A stretch of DNA of 64,000 nucleotides. Source: Rosa chinensis (lineage: Eukaryota > Streptophyta > Magnoliopsida > Rosales > Rosaceae). The DNA lies in NCBI RefSeq assembly GCF_002994745.2, contig NC_037093.1, forward strand, positions 9,846,400 through 9,910,399, given 5' to 3'. Below, piece after piece: positions 26,602 through 37,641 of this stretch; the stretch's first letter is position 1; the number at the start of each line of letters is the position of its first letter. The notes below the pieces were generated by a model. The model saw only the letters and a program-made list of their open reading frames with translations, searched no databases and was not told where the DNA came from. Made by a program: the position numbers and the translations under genes.

Positions 26602-27235
26602 TTAGAGCTGCTGACTGTTTCCCCCTATAAGGGGATAATAAGGATGAACCCAACTAGATGATTGATCATATACTTCTCCATATTGATTATATCCATAAGC
26701 ATCATAACCAAATTGATTGTTGCCTTCATGAGATTCATTTGAGATCTCACTGCGCTCTGTGCCTAAACTGATAGAGTCAAAACTTAAGGCAATTGAAGAA
26801 ACATCAGATGGGGTACTTTGATCATCAGTTGCACCTCTAGTCCTCCTCCCATATCGGGTCTTCTCTTGAGCACCATGACCAGTTGTTCTCACTCCATGGT
26901 CTTCATGTTGGGTGGCATGATCAAAATTACCTTCACAAGTAAATTGGAATCCTCCATCCACAGAAGATTGTCCATATTCATATCTTTCACCTCCACCACC
27001 TGTTCCGCTTCCACCCTCTCCACCATCATCAGAACTATCTGGAGTTGCTATACCACCCCACGCATCATCACTATCTGAATTATCTTCTGGGTTTTTAACA
27101 ACTTCTTCAGATAAGACTCTCTCTACGTTGATTCCAGCATTAGTTGCAGTTTCTATAACTTGTGGACAATACGCATTGCAATTTTCTGCATGTTTGGTGT
27201 AGAATACCCACATTGTGTCCACCAATCAGCTGTAA
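26602..27235 (-). pseudogene. hAT transposase C-terminal relic with Gly/Asp-rich tail
   Basis: One frame near 27235-27165 reads WWTQCGYSTPNMQKIAMRIV, resembling the WW...G...P.L...A.RIL segment of the plant hAT dimerisation domain. The following Cys-Glu-Arg-Asn-Trp-type block is missing. Downstream, a 207-residue open frame continues with EEVVKNPEDNSDSDDAWGGI, a Gly-rich stretch and a Tyr/Gln-rich end (FGYDAYGYNQYGEVYDQSSS), like tails of plant hAT transposases. Upstream catalytic regions are absent, so it cannot transpose by itself. Confidence 0.6.
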
Positions 27236-27869
27236 AGCTACTACAATGAGTTACTGCTATAATAGATCAACATTTTCTATTAAAGAAATTATATGTGTGT
27301 GTATGTGTGTGTTTTAATGTATACATATACGGATATACCACAAACTTGTATTTCTGGTTTCTCTTATTTTTCTTGCTATGGTTGACCCAAATGATTCCTT
27401 TGCATCTCTAAAGCATACAATCTGCAATTTGGGGCCCTTTGTATAGTTTTATAAACATTGCACTTAATAAAATAAAATCAATAAAAAAGATGAATTACAT
27501 TTAACTATTTAACCGTCTGTAGTTTGCTTCATATCATATATCACTTTCTATTTTTAATTATGTTGATCCACTAAAACAAGAGACAACTTCCAAAAAAAAA
27601 TTTCAGGTTTAAGAGTTAAGACACAGACTACATAGTAGCTTCGTTATTCCTCACTTTTTTCAAGATGCATAGCCAAAATTTAATACTTCGTACTCTGCAC
27701 TCTCTTCTCATCATGTCATCCATATATGGTTCCTTGACTTCCTTCTGCAATGTCATTTGGCCTTATTTGAATAATTGAATCTTTATGACTTTATCTTCTT
27801 TCTATTATTCAACTACAGAGTTAGAAATTACATACAAAGTTACAAAAATAGTCACAGACTACACAATAC

Positions 27870-28055
27870 CAAATCTCTCCTCACACAGATTTGCATTTAG
27901 ACTTTTAGAGAATTACTTCTCACCCAAAATCGCCTTGAGGGTATTTATCCAATTCTCCTCACCTAGATTCGCCTTGAGGGGATTTCTCCTCACTCAAATT
28001 TGTCTTTAGGAAATCTCTCTTCACACAGATTTTCATTTAGAGAATTACTGAGTTT
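27870..28055. repeat. Short degenerate tandem repeats in the hAT element
   Basis: A unit of roughly 35-40 bp built on TCTCCTCAC(N)AGATTTGC(N)TTAG recurs four to five times with drift (for example CTCCTCACCTAGATTCGCC, CTCCTCACTCAAATTTGTC). No coding meaning is seen. Confidence 0.6.
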
Positions 28056-28303
28056 TTTTTTTTAATTTTTACCTCAAATTTTACAGATATTTCTTCACTT
28101 TATCGGGATATATCGCAAATATCTAATATATCGGGGATATTTGACGATGTCGGAGAAATTTCGCAGAAACGGTGACAAATAAGATATTTACCCCCTAAAT
28201 ATATCGGTCCGTCGAAAAAATGAGATATCGGGGGATATATCGGAAATATCGCAGAGATTTAGAATCTTGCAGGTACCATTTGGACCAATTTCCCTTAATT
28301 TTA

Positions 28304-29131
28304 ATGCTTGCCAGAATTCTCATCATTACTTTCATTCTGCATCACTGAATTTGCTATTAAGATTGTTAGATGGGCCTAGCTAGCTTCAATGGACGATCAA
28401 ATCTCCCACATTTAAGGCTTCCCAAACTAGCTAAAACAAACAGATTTTGACAGTTCGATAGACTAGCCATTCCATTTTTTAATTCTATGGATGCATAATT
28501 GGATGCATAATGGATGCATAACTGTAGAATGGAAGAGCCTATTTATAACAAATTAGCTGCACGGGTAGCTAGACCTCTATACCCGATAAGCGTTAGGTGC
28601 AGCTTATCTTCGTGATAGGTTCAACCTGATCTTGAGCAAGTCAAGACTGTTAGCTGCCTTCAACCATCAGTATTACTCCTACTTGATATCAATGATAACT
28701 ATAATCTCAACTCTCAACAATCTACCAATCAACTGAAACCCTCAACACAAACACAAAGAGCTAGAACACAGATTTATTACAATATATACAAAGTGGACAA
28801 GCGTGTATGCTACGAGTAATGCTCACTTCGCATAATTCAAGGATTATTTGAAAAACTATAAGAGCACAAAGGGGATTGGGAAGGAGATAGCTAGAGAAGA
28901 AGAGTAATTAGAATAGATGAGTTACATTCCGAGATACAAAATTAAATTACAAAGAAGAGGCATCCACAGCACCTGATCCCTAGACGCCTATTATAGACCA
29001 CAATAAAAATAAAATAAGATCAAAAAGAGAGAGAGAAAAAAAATGTAAATAACGCATACCACATCTGATGGTATTTCAGTTATTCCATACTAATTCTGTA
29101 GAATATATTAGCCAGAACCAACCCCTTAGCC
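28304..29131. other. 3' flank of the intact UGT84A gene
   Basis: No ORF or repeat is recognised. The - strand immediately after the stop reads TGGTTCTGGCTAATATATTC and then AT-rich sequence, plausibly the 3' UTR. No clear polyadenylation signal could be fixed. Confidence 0.55.
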
Positions 29132-30793
29132 TTACGCCTCAACCAGTTCAACAACCTTTCCATTGATGGGCTTCGACTCGGCGATTTCAACCTTTCCATT
29201 GATGAGCTTCGACTCGGCGATTTCAACCTTCCCATTGATGGGCTTCGACTCGTCGACTTCGGCGATTCCATTAGCCTTTGCCTCAACTGGTGCAGCCTTT
29301 CCATTCAGCTTTGACTCAACATACTCCGCAACTCCATTGATCTTTGACTTGACATAATCCACAGTTGTTGACTTACTGTTAAGGGAAGCGCTGATTCTCC
29401 TAACCTCGTCGACAAAGGCCTGGAGGTTCCTGTCCGATGATCCTCCCTCGGAGCAGGCCGCCTCAGCCGCGGCCTTCCACTTCAAGGCGTTTTGCTTTAT
29501 CTCCACCGCCTTGGGCCCGGAGGTTGCCTCGAGCAAGCACTTCTCTACCTCTTCCCTAGGGATCACTCTGTCTTCAGCCTCTCCACGGCACATTCTCACA
29601 CCCACCTTAAATTCATCCACCAAGTACTTGGCGTCGGTCACTTGGTCACCCCATTGCGGGAATGCAACCACGGGCATTCCCGAGGTGAGTGCCTCCATAG
29701 TTGAGTTCCACCCGCAATGAGTCACAAAGCAAGCTGTCGAAGGGTGCTCCAAAATCTTCTCTTGTGGGCTCCATTGGACAACTTTGCCTCTGTCTCCTGC
29801 CTTTTCCAAAAACCCTTCCGGCAGAACCAGAAGTTCAAGGCCGGAATCAGGGTGTGGGGGCTTCATCACCCAAATGAAGGAAACTCCGGAGCTCAACAAG
29901 CCGTGAGCAATCTCATCCACTTGCTCCTGCTTCAAGTAAACCACACTACCGAACGAGATGTACACGACAGATGATTTAGGCTTGGTGTCGAGCCAGCCGA
30001 TGATAGAGTCATCGGCCTTCATGAAGTCACCGCGGACGGCGTTTTGGGCTTTTGGGTTCTTGAATAGAGGACCGGCTGCCTTGATCGGGCACAAACGAGA
30101 CATGTACTCGATGATCTCGCTCTCAAGCTCTTGGAAAGTGTCCATCAATATGCAGAAGGGCTTGTCCAAGTTCCTGTACTGCCCCAATATTGCCCTCCTC
30201 AAAAACGGGTAGGGGGTAGTAGGGTACAAGAAGCTGGGCACCTCATCGTACTTCAACAGAGGGATAGATGGAATCTGAACATCGCAAAACATGTCTGATT
30301 CCGAAGGAAAGGGGACCAAGCCATGGTAGTAGTGATAATAGGCAGCGAGACAAGCAGCGGATTGGACCCAAAGCATAGCCGAAGGAATCCCTAAACTCTC
30401 AGCCACGTCACACACCCAAGGGATGAAGGGGTTGTTGATGAGGCATGAGACAGGGCGACCTTGCTCCGCATTTTTCTTGATCATTTCAGGAATGACTTCC
30501 TTCCCGACCAGCTCGAGCTGCGGGAGATACAAGTCCAAGTCCTGGCGCATAGGCTCGTCCTCGGCCCATCTGTCTTCGAAGAATTCGAATCGGATGAATC
30601 CATCTCCGACTGGTTTTGGCTCGTCGGTGATGCCATTGGACTTGCGCATTTCCTTGCCGACGCATTCGGCGGTGCAGAAGGTGACGAGGAGGCCCTTGGA
30701 AGCGAGGCGCTTCCCCAGGCGGAGGAGTGGGTTCACATGGCCTTGGCCGATGAAGGAAACCAAGAAAACATGGACCAATGATTCGGAACCCAT
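29132..30793 (-). CDS. UGT84A-type phenolic-acid UDP-glucosyltransferase (FaGT2-like), complete and intronless
   Basis: Cytosolic family-1 glycosyltransferase of 553 residues. By family it transfers glucose from UDP-glucose to the carboxyl group of cinnamic, hydroxycinnamic or benzoic acids, giving glucose esters (1-O-acylglucoses). Visible elements: GQGHVNP with catalytic His19; [18 protein letters not shown] acceptor-side region (115-132); [17 protein letters not shown] (275-291); the complete 44-residue PSPG sugar-donor box from W341 to Q384 ([31 protein letters not shown]), whose terminal Gln favours UDP-glucose. After residue 480 a lysine-rich tail follows, with three copies of a 12-residue unit around [12 protein letters not shown]. 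From memory, length and tail match strawberry FaGT2 closely. The start is the first Met; a TATATA box lies about 90 bp upstream. No lesion is seen. Confidence 0.96.
   Translation of the reverse strand: MGSESLVHVFLVSFIGQGHVNPLLRLGKRLASKGLLVTFCTAECVGKEMRKSNGITDEPKPVGDGFIRFEFFEDRWAEDEPMRQDLDLYLPQLELVGKEVIPEMIKKNAEQGRPVSCLINNPFIPWVCDVAESLGIPSAMLWVQSAACLAAYYHYYHGLVPFPSESDMFCDVQIPSIPLLKYDEVPSFLYPTTPYPFLRRAILGQYRNLDKPFCILMDTFQELESEIIEYMSRLCPIKAAGPLFKNPKAQNAVRGDFMKADDSIIGWLDTKPKSSVVYISFGSVVYLKQEQVDEIAHGLLSSGVSFIWVMKPPHPDSGLELLVLPEGFLEKAGDRGKVVQWSPQEKILEHPSTACFVTHCGWNSTMEALTSGMPVVAFPQWGDQVTDAKYLVDEFKVGVRMCRGEAEDRVIPREEVEKCLLEATSGPKAVEIKQNALKWKAAAEAACSEGGSSDRNLQAFVDEVRRISASLNSKSTTVDYVKSKINGVAEYVESKLNGKAAPVEAKANGIAEVDESKPINGKVEIAESKLINGKVEIAESKPINGKVVELVEA
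29140..29260 (-). repeat. 36-bp coding minisatellite in the UGT84A C-terminal tail
   Basis: Three in-frame direct copies of a 36-bp unit (CTTCGACTCGGCGATTTC... on the + strand) encode the (A)ESK(P/L)INGKVEI repeats at residues about 513-545. Because the unit is a multiple of three, copy-number change keeps the frame. Confidence 0.85.
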
Positions 30794-30878
30794 TTATGCT
30801 CTCTGTGTTGGGTGAGAGAGGTTTGAAGGTTCTGAGTGTGTTTGTGGGTTTGGATGGAGAGAACGGGGAAGAGGAGTG

Positions 30879-30887
30879 TAATATATA
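30879..30887 (-). promoter_or_regulatory. TATA box of the UGT84A gene
   Basis: GGTATATATTAC on the - strand, about 90 bp upstream of the ATG and followed by a CT-rich leader (CTCCTCTTCCCCGTTCTCTC). This spacing fits a plant core promoter with a 5' UTR of about 50-60 nt. Confidence 0.6.
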
Positions 30888-30899
30888 CCTGCGGACTTG

Positions 30900-33211
30900 G
30901 TGCTGGATGAGATCAATGTAATTGTTGTCTTCTTTATTCTGCAAATCAATGTGACTGTTAGGTATGTAGCTGTTCATCATCCTACGCACCTACTTGAAAG
31001 TTGGTTTAAGGAAGTTTTCAAAGTGTTAAAATCAAACACGCCACGAGACATTTACGAGCAGATAGAAGATATATGAATGAGCGGCGGAGCTAATTAAAGG
31101 TGGTTTTGGTATTTCAAAAGTAAAATTATGAAGTATTTGTCCCCAAAATTTTTATGGCTCATTGGTTCTCCTACTTTGGCCTTTCTTTTCAAAACAAAAG
31201 GCATTTGGCTTTTTAAATTAATGAAGCAGATAAATTTGAAGGCATTCCTAAACTCCTGATTTTAGGAATAATTTTTCTTCAAATATAAACTAGAAAAGGC
31301 TACAAGCACATTCAACACACTTAACTCAATTACTGGCGTCCTAATTGGACATTCCAAATAGATTTATTGTCTTAGATATTTTACAGATGAGTATATGACA
31401 AACTAGAAGAGGAACTAACATTGCCATAAAATTATGAAACAAAAATACTTGAGATCCCAAATAATTTTACCAAATATTAATACCAAATGACGTGGCAGGT
31501 GCCATATCATCAAACTATTTTTAGCATATATTCTTATTTTATTTTTATTCTTTAAAATAAAAAGAGCTATAATTAAAAGTTATTGTTGTTTAATAAGAAA
31601 AAATGTATATGATAAACAACAGAAAAAGGAAGAAAGAACCTTAAACAAAACCCTTCAATCATGGAGACTTTAACATGCAATTGTAGGAGAAGACTATCAG
31701 TCAAAACATAAAAAATAGAATACGAAGTTGTGTATGACTTAATTCATTAGTTGACCGACAATTGAATGATGATCTATTACTATTAGTGGTGGTAGTTTTC
31801 ATTCTAGAAATAGAGATATGCAGTGATGGCCATGGAGCAATGATGATTTTCAATTGATAACTGGATCTATCTCTACTGGGTTTCATGTTCTTACATTGTT
31901 AAAGGAAGATAGAAATAGATGTACTACTATATATGCAGTCTACTAGATTTGATGTAATTTCTCTGCGCTATTCTCCTCCAGATTTCTTTGTCCTTTAGAT
32001 TCTGCAGATTTGGTTGTTTTTTGTTTGAGGAAGGGCAACAGCAAATTTGGTTGTTTGGTGAACCACGTGTTTTTTTTTTTTGCTGATTAATTAGTTTCTA
32101 AATAAAATCAATGAAATTTGTTGGAAATTATTAAATTGAATGTCTTGATATTTAAGACGCCAACTCAAATACCACATAATTTGATATAATTTTTTTGTGT
32201 CTCTAGCACTGCTCTTATGAAATGCTCGCAAACTCCTAATCCATGAAGACTACTTTTATACTTTTAGTCGTTTGGGTACGGTCCAGAACTATCGTTTCAA
32301 AAATTACCATGCATTCTTTCCTTTTTGTGATAGGGCCAAAAGTAATGCTTGTCAAGTGTCCTTGTCATTGTCCCTTAAAAAGGGTAAATTGTTAAAAAAA
32401 AAGTCAAAAAGGAATCACCTGTCCAGATGCATATGTAAATAAGCTACGGTCCTGAATTTAAGTTTAGAGTGGTAACTAAATAGGTAGCTTACTAAGTTTA
32501 AATACAGTAATGACTGCACCATGCACGCCGTTTCCCTATGTATGTTTGTTCTTCTTCTTCTTATCTTATATATGTGAAGTACGTACACGTCTCACACACT
32601 CAGACTAGTTGACACAACAATAATATATTTTTGGTACCAAAGACACAACAATCCTATTGCCATTAGGTAACGAGAAAGTTCGTCCCATCTGAAATTAATT
32701 GCTAGTTATTTTTCGCATATGAAAAACGAAACCCACTTAGGCACTCTGAAAGTTAGAAGCTCGAGTTCCCTTACGAAATAATTGATGTGGGAAGGGATAA
32801 AGACGTGCATCTCCTATTTGCATATATGTACCAGAAACTGAAAAGAAAGACCAGAAATTTGTAAGTCTTATTCATGGAAGAAATTAGCTCGCGAGTCGGG
32901 ACTATATATGGACAACGTACGAAAGTCTCAAAGTTCAATAATTGAGAATGAAAACCCGTAGAATTTATGTTCATTGGGATGGGGTAGGATTTGGAGCTGT
33001 TGACCATTAGCTTAAAATATGGCATTTGGCTATCACTTGAATCCTAATCTTGTTTTTTTTTTTTGTAGGAGACCGCTGGTTACTTTTCCAGACAGTCTTA
33101 TGTTTCTTCCAAAAGATTGCAAGTGATATGATCGTGTAATCATCATTAATTTAGCGGCTCATAATTAACACTTTAACTGTGTTAAAAGTTTTCACTATAC
33201 GTCACTGACTA
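30900..33211. other. Upstream region of the UGT84A gene, no further gene recognised
   Basis: AT-rich, with only short ORFs lacking domains (for example 31701-31886 and 32771-33025). It probably contains distal promoter sequence, but no specific element can be supported. Confidence 0.55.
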
Positions 33212-33220
33212 TAAACTTAA

Positions 33221-33579
33221 GGGAAAATTCCACAAATGGTCACTCAAACATGACTCATTCGACACTTTGGTCACTCAAGTTTCAAATATATCACTTTGGT
33301 TACTCAACTATTACATTGTCAATCACTTTAGTCACCCAAGGGGCATTTTATCTCACTTTGATCATTTCTCCCAATTATTCTAATACATATTTATCAATTT
33401 TTTACAATTGGTTCGACGAAAATATCATTAATACTGTGACAAATAAAATAAAAAAATTAAACAAGTGACTAAAATGAACAATATAGTTAAAATTGAGTGA
33501 ACAAAGTGATATATTTAAAATGTGAATGACTAAAGTATCGAATAAATAAAAGTTGAATGATCATTTGTGATATTTACTG
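33221..33579. mobile_element. Mutator-type MITE (359 bp)
   Basis: Inverted repeats of about 80 bp (left AAATATATCACTTTGGTTACTC; right complement AAATATATCACTTTGTTCACTC). The 9-bp TSD TAAACTTAA is at 33212-33220 and 33580-33588. No coding content. Confidence 0.8.
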
Positions 33580-33844
33580 TAAACTTAATTACCGAAACTT
33601 GTAGAAGCGTTACCCTGCACATGATTACATACCATCATATTTCAACCGTCGATCCGAGCGAAAAATATCGGTGAGAACAACTGAACCCAGAATCTGACAG
33701 TTCGGTCGGGCTTCTCTTCTCTCTCCTTAATGTCCTGCGGGGGCTTTCAGTTGCGTCCCCAATAGAACAAAGATAATTATGAGCAAAGCTACAAAAAAGA
33801 CCCTAAGGAGCAGCGGAGCAGACATTTATGCCCTAGCAGAATTG

Positions 33845-34031
33845 ATGGAGCACCCATCTAACTTTTTCCCTCACCCATCTAAATAAGGTTTGACTGGGAA
33901 AACTCTTTCCCCCACCCATCTATCTCACTCTCTTAAGCCACATCTAAATATGGATTGACTGGGAAAACTTTTTCCCACACCCATCTATCTCACTTTCTTA
34001 AGCCACTTCTAAATAACGTTTGACTGGGAAA
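33845..34031. repeat. About 66-bp tandem repeat, 2.5-3 copies
   Basis: A unit containing CACCCATCTA, ATCTAAATA and TTGACTGGGAAAACT is repeated at about 33877, 33943 and 34009 with small changes. Confidence 0.8.
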
Positions 34032-34544
34032 CTAATCAACCTAATTAAGAAAAAGCAAACTACTTATTGGGATCCATTTAGTATACTACTAGCCCCTTAA
34101 CCAATTAGCTTTTATTTTTATTTTTTAAAATTTAAAAAGTTACAATAGTTTCTTTCCTGATATTGGAGAAGGTTTTATTTTTTATTTTTTTTATTATTTT
34201 ATTTTATTTTTTTATGAGAAATGTTACAAATTTTTAAGGGTTTTTGTCTATTTACCCCATTTCTAGGGATTTTTTTCCCACTTACCTCATTAAGTTTTTT
34301 TAATTATCTCTTACCCAATACACTCTAAGGGAGTCTTCCCTAATATCCCATTAAGATTTTTTTAATTTTTTAATTTTTTTTTAATATCATTTTACCCCTT
34401 ACCCCTTTGTTACTTAGAGAGAGAGATAGAGAAAATGGAAGAGAGAGAAACCACCGCGGGAATCCGGCCAACTTTTGCTGGAATCCGGTCACCGGCTGCC
34501 ACCCACCGGAATTTGCTGAAAATCTCACCGGAAAGTTTTTGCCC

Positions 34545-34700
34545 CCAATAGACATCTATTGCCCCCTAATAGAGGGGCAATAGACGTCTATTGCCCCCCA
34601 ATAGAAGTCTATTGCCCCCAATAGACGACTATCAGCCATGTATTGCCCCTCAATATACGTCTATTGCCCCCCAATAGATGTCTATTATCCCCTAATAGAA
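34545..34700. repeat. TATTGCCCC...CAATAGA palindromic minisatellite
   Basis: The short motif CTATTGCCCCCCAATAGA and its variants recur about seven times here, with further copies at 34799-34843. Each unit is itself a near-palindrome (CTATTG...CAATAG), so single-stranded forms would fold into serial hairpins. Confidence 0.8.
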
Positions 34701-35193
34701 CTTTCGGTTGCCAGAATATGAACTAATCTCCCTAAATTTAGACAAATAAAACTTTGTTTAAAGAAAAAAACGAAGAAATTATATTAATTTAAAAACGTTT
34801 ATTGCTCCCCAATAGGCGCCTATTGCTCCCCAATAGAATTCTTTTTCTTCATTTTTCTTTCTTTCCGGGCCTTCTGCCTCCATTTTGCCAAATAAAAGAA
34901 GAAGAAAAGAACAGATTGTATAAAGTAAACAAGACCAAATTAGATGATGAATTTTTTTTCAAAGCTCTGCATGTGTAGAATAAGAACAAATTGTATAAAA
35001 CTTTTTCTTTTTTCTTTCTGCCTACACTTTACTAAAAAAAAAATTATTTGGCCACCAAGAGAAATACTCTGGGCACCATATCGGAGCAAACCGAGAAATC
35101 CTCTGCACCGGTCAGACGTTGGGTGTTGCTGAGGGATCCAAGCTCGGCTTCTGTAGCACTGTTGCAGGATAATAATGGCCTGAATCAGAGACC

Positions 35194-35634
35194 ATGGTAG
35201 AGAGAGGCTGTGAAGGTGAGACTAGGACTGAGGTTGAAGACCACCGAAAATCGTCGGAACCCCTTCTTGATTTCCCTCTCCAACAAGCTCAGCTCAGACA
35301 AGGCCCAGTTGACGCCGACATTCTGCTCCCCACTCAATTCGCCTCCTCCGACTCCTCGCAGAGGTGTACGGCGCTTGACCCCAAGCTCAATTACCGCCCA
35401 GTGATCGGTATTCTCAGCCATCCCGGTGACAGCGCCTCCGGCCGGCTTAGTAAAGTCGCGCGGAGCATCTGGATTTGGAGGCTCTCGTCGTCGCCGTCGC
35501 TATCGCCGGTGAGAACGCCGTCGACGAAGAAGACTGGAGGATCGGGGAGAGAGAAAAGCAGACGTCTTCGGAGAGAGAGAGAGAGTTCGCCGCGTCTGTG
35601 GAGAGAAAGGAGACAGAGTGGCAGCTATAATTGA
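35194..35634 (+). pseudogene. Gamma-glutamyl hydrolase-like gene fragment
   Basis: A 146-codon + strand frame contains LDPKLNYRPVIGILSHPGDS and ASGRLSKVA (about 35380-35457). This corresponds to the N-terminal start of the mature plant gamma-glutamyl hydrolase, the vacuolar enzyme that trims folate polyglutamates. Similarity stops abruptly afterwards, the remainder being Arg/Ser-rich and repeat-like; the catalytic Cys and His regions are absent. Flanks (34.2-34.4 kb and 35.65-35.76 kb) show weak inverted similarity (TTTACCCCATTT / TTTATCTCACTTT types). It may be cargo of another decayed DNA transposon, but the ends are not resolved. Confidence 0.65.
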
Positions 35635-35765
35635 TTAATTTGATTGAGGGTAAAATGGTCATTTGCTGTCAAATTGTGTAGTTGGGAATAAAAATCTCTT
35701 ACCGGGGAAAGTGAGATAAATTTTGTTCATTTTGGTGCTTTTGGAGTTTTGGTCAAGGACCATTT

Positions 35766-37418
35766 TTTAAAATATGATATAGTTTATTGACTATCTTATC
35801 CTCGTATAAAAATAATTTACTTTAGTAATATCTATATTATGTAAGGACATATATAATAATTCAAAAATTTAGTCATTCCATCAAGAATTAACATAACTAT
35901 ATAAAATATTATTAACAATCGACTTTTTGTTATATAATCACTCTCCAGGAATCTGGAGGCATTCTTTAATTAAAGCTTAAAGTAGGGCGAGTCTACTCTA
36001 CTGGCTAAGACTAGGACAGTTACAACCATGGGTCTTTCACAGTTTGAAAGTGAGCTGCAGCAGTAGTGGCTATTATGTACGGCCATGAGTTTGGAAGCTG
36101 CTAGCTTCGAGCTTGGAAAGTTTGGTTGAGATTTTAACCGTAATTTGTCCAGCTTTTATTAGAATAGTAATGATCGATGATGATCTGGTTGACCCCAATT
36201 CAGTTCTCTGAGTTTTAAATAGTAACTAGTGGATCGGGCAGCTACTTAATATTGGTAAGAACTAAGAAAGGAGGTTGAGCAAATCGGATTGTCTGGGTCT
36301 GGCCGTCTGGGCATATTAATGATTTGGTTGATCGATCAAACAAATATAACTGAGTATATATCGGAATTTGGAACTCATGTATTTATGTTGGATATGAGTA
36401 CCGGAGAGTCAACCTAATAATTATTAAACTCATTTGATATACATTAGAAAATTGTTAGCTGGTCTCCAATCCGAGATCAGAACTTCAACCTAATCCGGCC
36501 AAAGTGCTTTAAGCTCGACCAATCAAGTACGTAGTAAGTGCCATATGATTCAATTGAGGTAGGTTAATTAACTGAGTTACATAAGATTTATACTTTGTAT
36601 TTTTCTATGCACCGGCGGTGCAAGTTATCTCACACTTATTAAATAATCTCAACTCTTGATATTTATAGTCAATATTTTTTTTAAAAGAGTTTTTATCACT
36701 AACGTTGTCTAAACTTCTTTTTACGCCGGACATAATGGTACCCAACTTTCAAAAGTAATTAAAATGATACATAAACTTTTAAAAATAAATCAACTTGATA
36801 CCTCGTTTTATTTTTTGTCACTTTTCTGTTAAATTGATCACGTGCAATGCATGTGAGGTGCAAAAACTGTTTTTTAGTTATTTTTTATTTTGCTTTTTGA
36901 TTCTCCTTTTCTTCTATCGTCTACCTCTCTCCCTTTTTCTTTTTTTTGTTTCTTCAGAAAGTGGGAAACATCCCAACCTTATTTGTTTCTAAGATGGTGG
37001 AATTAATTGAAATTAAATGGAAGATTTTAATTCTTTAGAAGAAGAAGATTGGGTTATAGATGGTTGTTCGCCCATTTGATCACAAATCTTCAATTTTTGG
37101 GTTTGATTTTGCATCTGTGCATCTTTGTATTCAGTTCAGATTCCAATTCTATAAAGTTTCAAGGCCGGTGGCAGGACCATTCTATTTTCACGCAGTTCCA
37201 TTGCTTAATGACTATTGATCCAACTGTTTTTACATAAACAAGAAAAAAATCTTGGTTATAGATGCAATATGCAGAAGAAAGAGGATTGAGCTGAAGTCGG
37301 GCAATCACAAGTAAAGAAGAATTAAGTTTGGGTAGTTAGGTTGTAAATGACTAGATGCAATATGCAGATTGTAGAAGAATGATCGAGGAATAAGGAGAAA
37401 GAGAAAGAAATAGAGGAT
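35766..37418. other. Intergenic stretch with a possible lone TIR relic
   Basis: No gene recognised. Around 36690-36850 the sequence (AATGGTACCCAACTTTC, TAAAATGATACATAAAC, TTTCTGTTAAATTGATC) resembles one arm of a long-TIR Mutator-like element, but I find no partner arm nearby. Confidence 0.4.
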
Positions 37419-37641
37419 TGTTCAAGTAAATCCAGAATATGTGTCTGACCCAAATTCTAGGCTATTTGACCTAGTTGTAATAGGATTTTGAATTAGAGAT
37501 ATCCATAGGTATCCGATTAATTGTACGATATCTTTCCTTGTACAACTTTGATTTTATGTCTTGTAATCCTCTATATAAATAGGCCCCTATTATCAATGAA
37601 AATACGACTCAATTCTCTCCAAATTCAGTTTTCCTTAAACA
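37419..37641 (+). repeat. 5' LTR of copia element 2 (223 bp)
   Basis: Starts TGTTCAAGTAAATCCAG and ends TTCCTTAAACA, the same family as the LTRs of copia element 1 but in the opposite orientation. It holds the TATATAAATAGG promoter box. It is followed directly by the same primer-binding site, CGTTATCAGCACGA (37642-37655). Confidence 0.9.

Larger units (their letters stand above)
26312..28269 (-). mobile_element. Non-autonomous hAT element nested in the TIR of Pack-MULE 2
   Basis: A perfect 8-bp TSD CAGGTACC flanks it (26304-26311 and 28270-28277). The ends are CAAGGTTTTAAATATCGG and, in complement, CAAGATTCTAAATCTCTG. Subterminal regions are full of GATATATCGG/CGATATTT motifs in both orientations. 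An 8-bp TSD and short imperfect TIRs fit the hAT superfamily. A relic of the transposase C-terminus lies at 26602-27235. Confidence 0.85.
24773..28294. mobile_element. Pack-MULE 2 (Mutator-like), with a hAT inserted in its right TIR
   Basis: The left TIR begins GGGAAATTGGTCCAGATGG at 24773. The right TIR (about 26190-26311 plus 28270-28294) is its inverted match, split by a hAT element. The 9-bp TSD TTAATTTTA is perfect (24764-24772 and 28295-28303). Without the hAT it is about 1.56 kb. The TIR resembles that of Pack-MULE 1 in places (CAGAACGGTACCTGA, CCGTTAGCTCCGTTAC-type ends), so the two belong to related families. The cargo is a BES1/BZR1-like fragment on the + strand. Confidence 0.9.

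Noticed and set aside
30461..30815. + strand ORFs of 106 and 130 residues opposite the UGT84A gene
   Set aside because: Shadows of a long conserved coding frame on the - strand.
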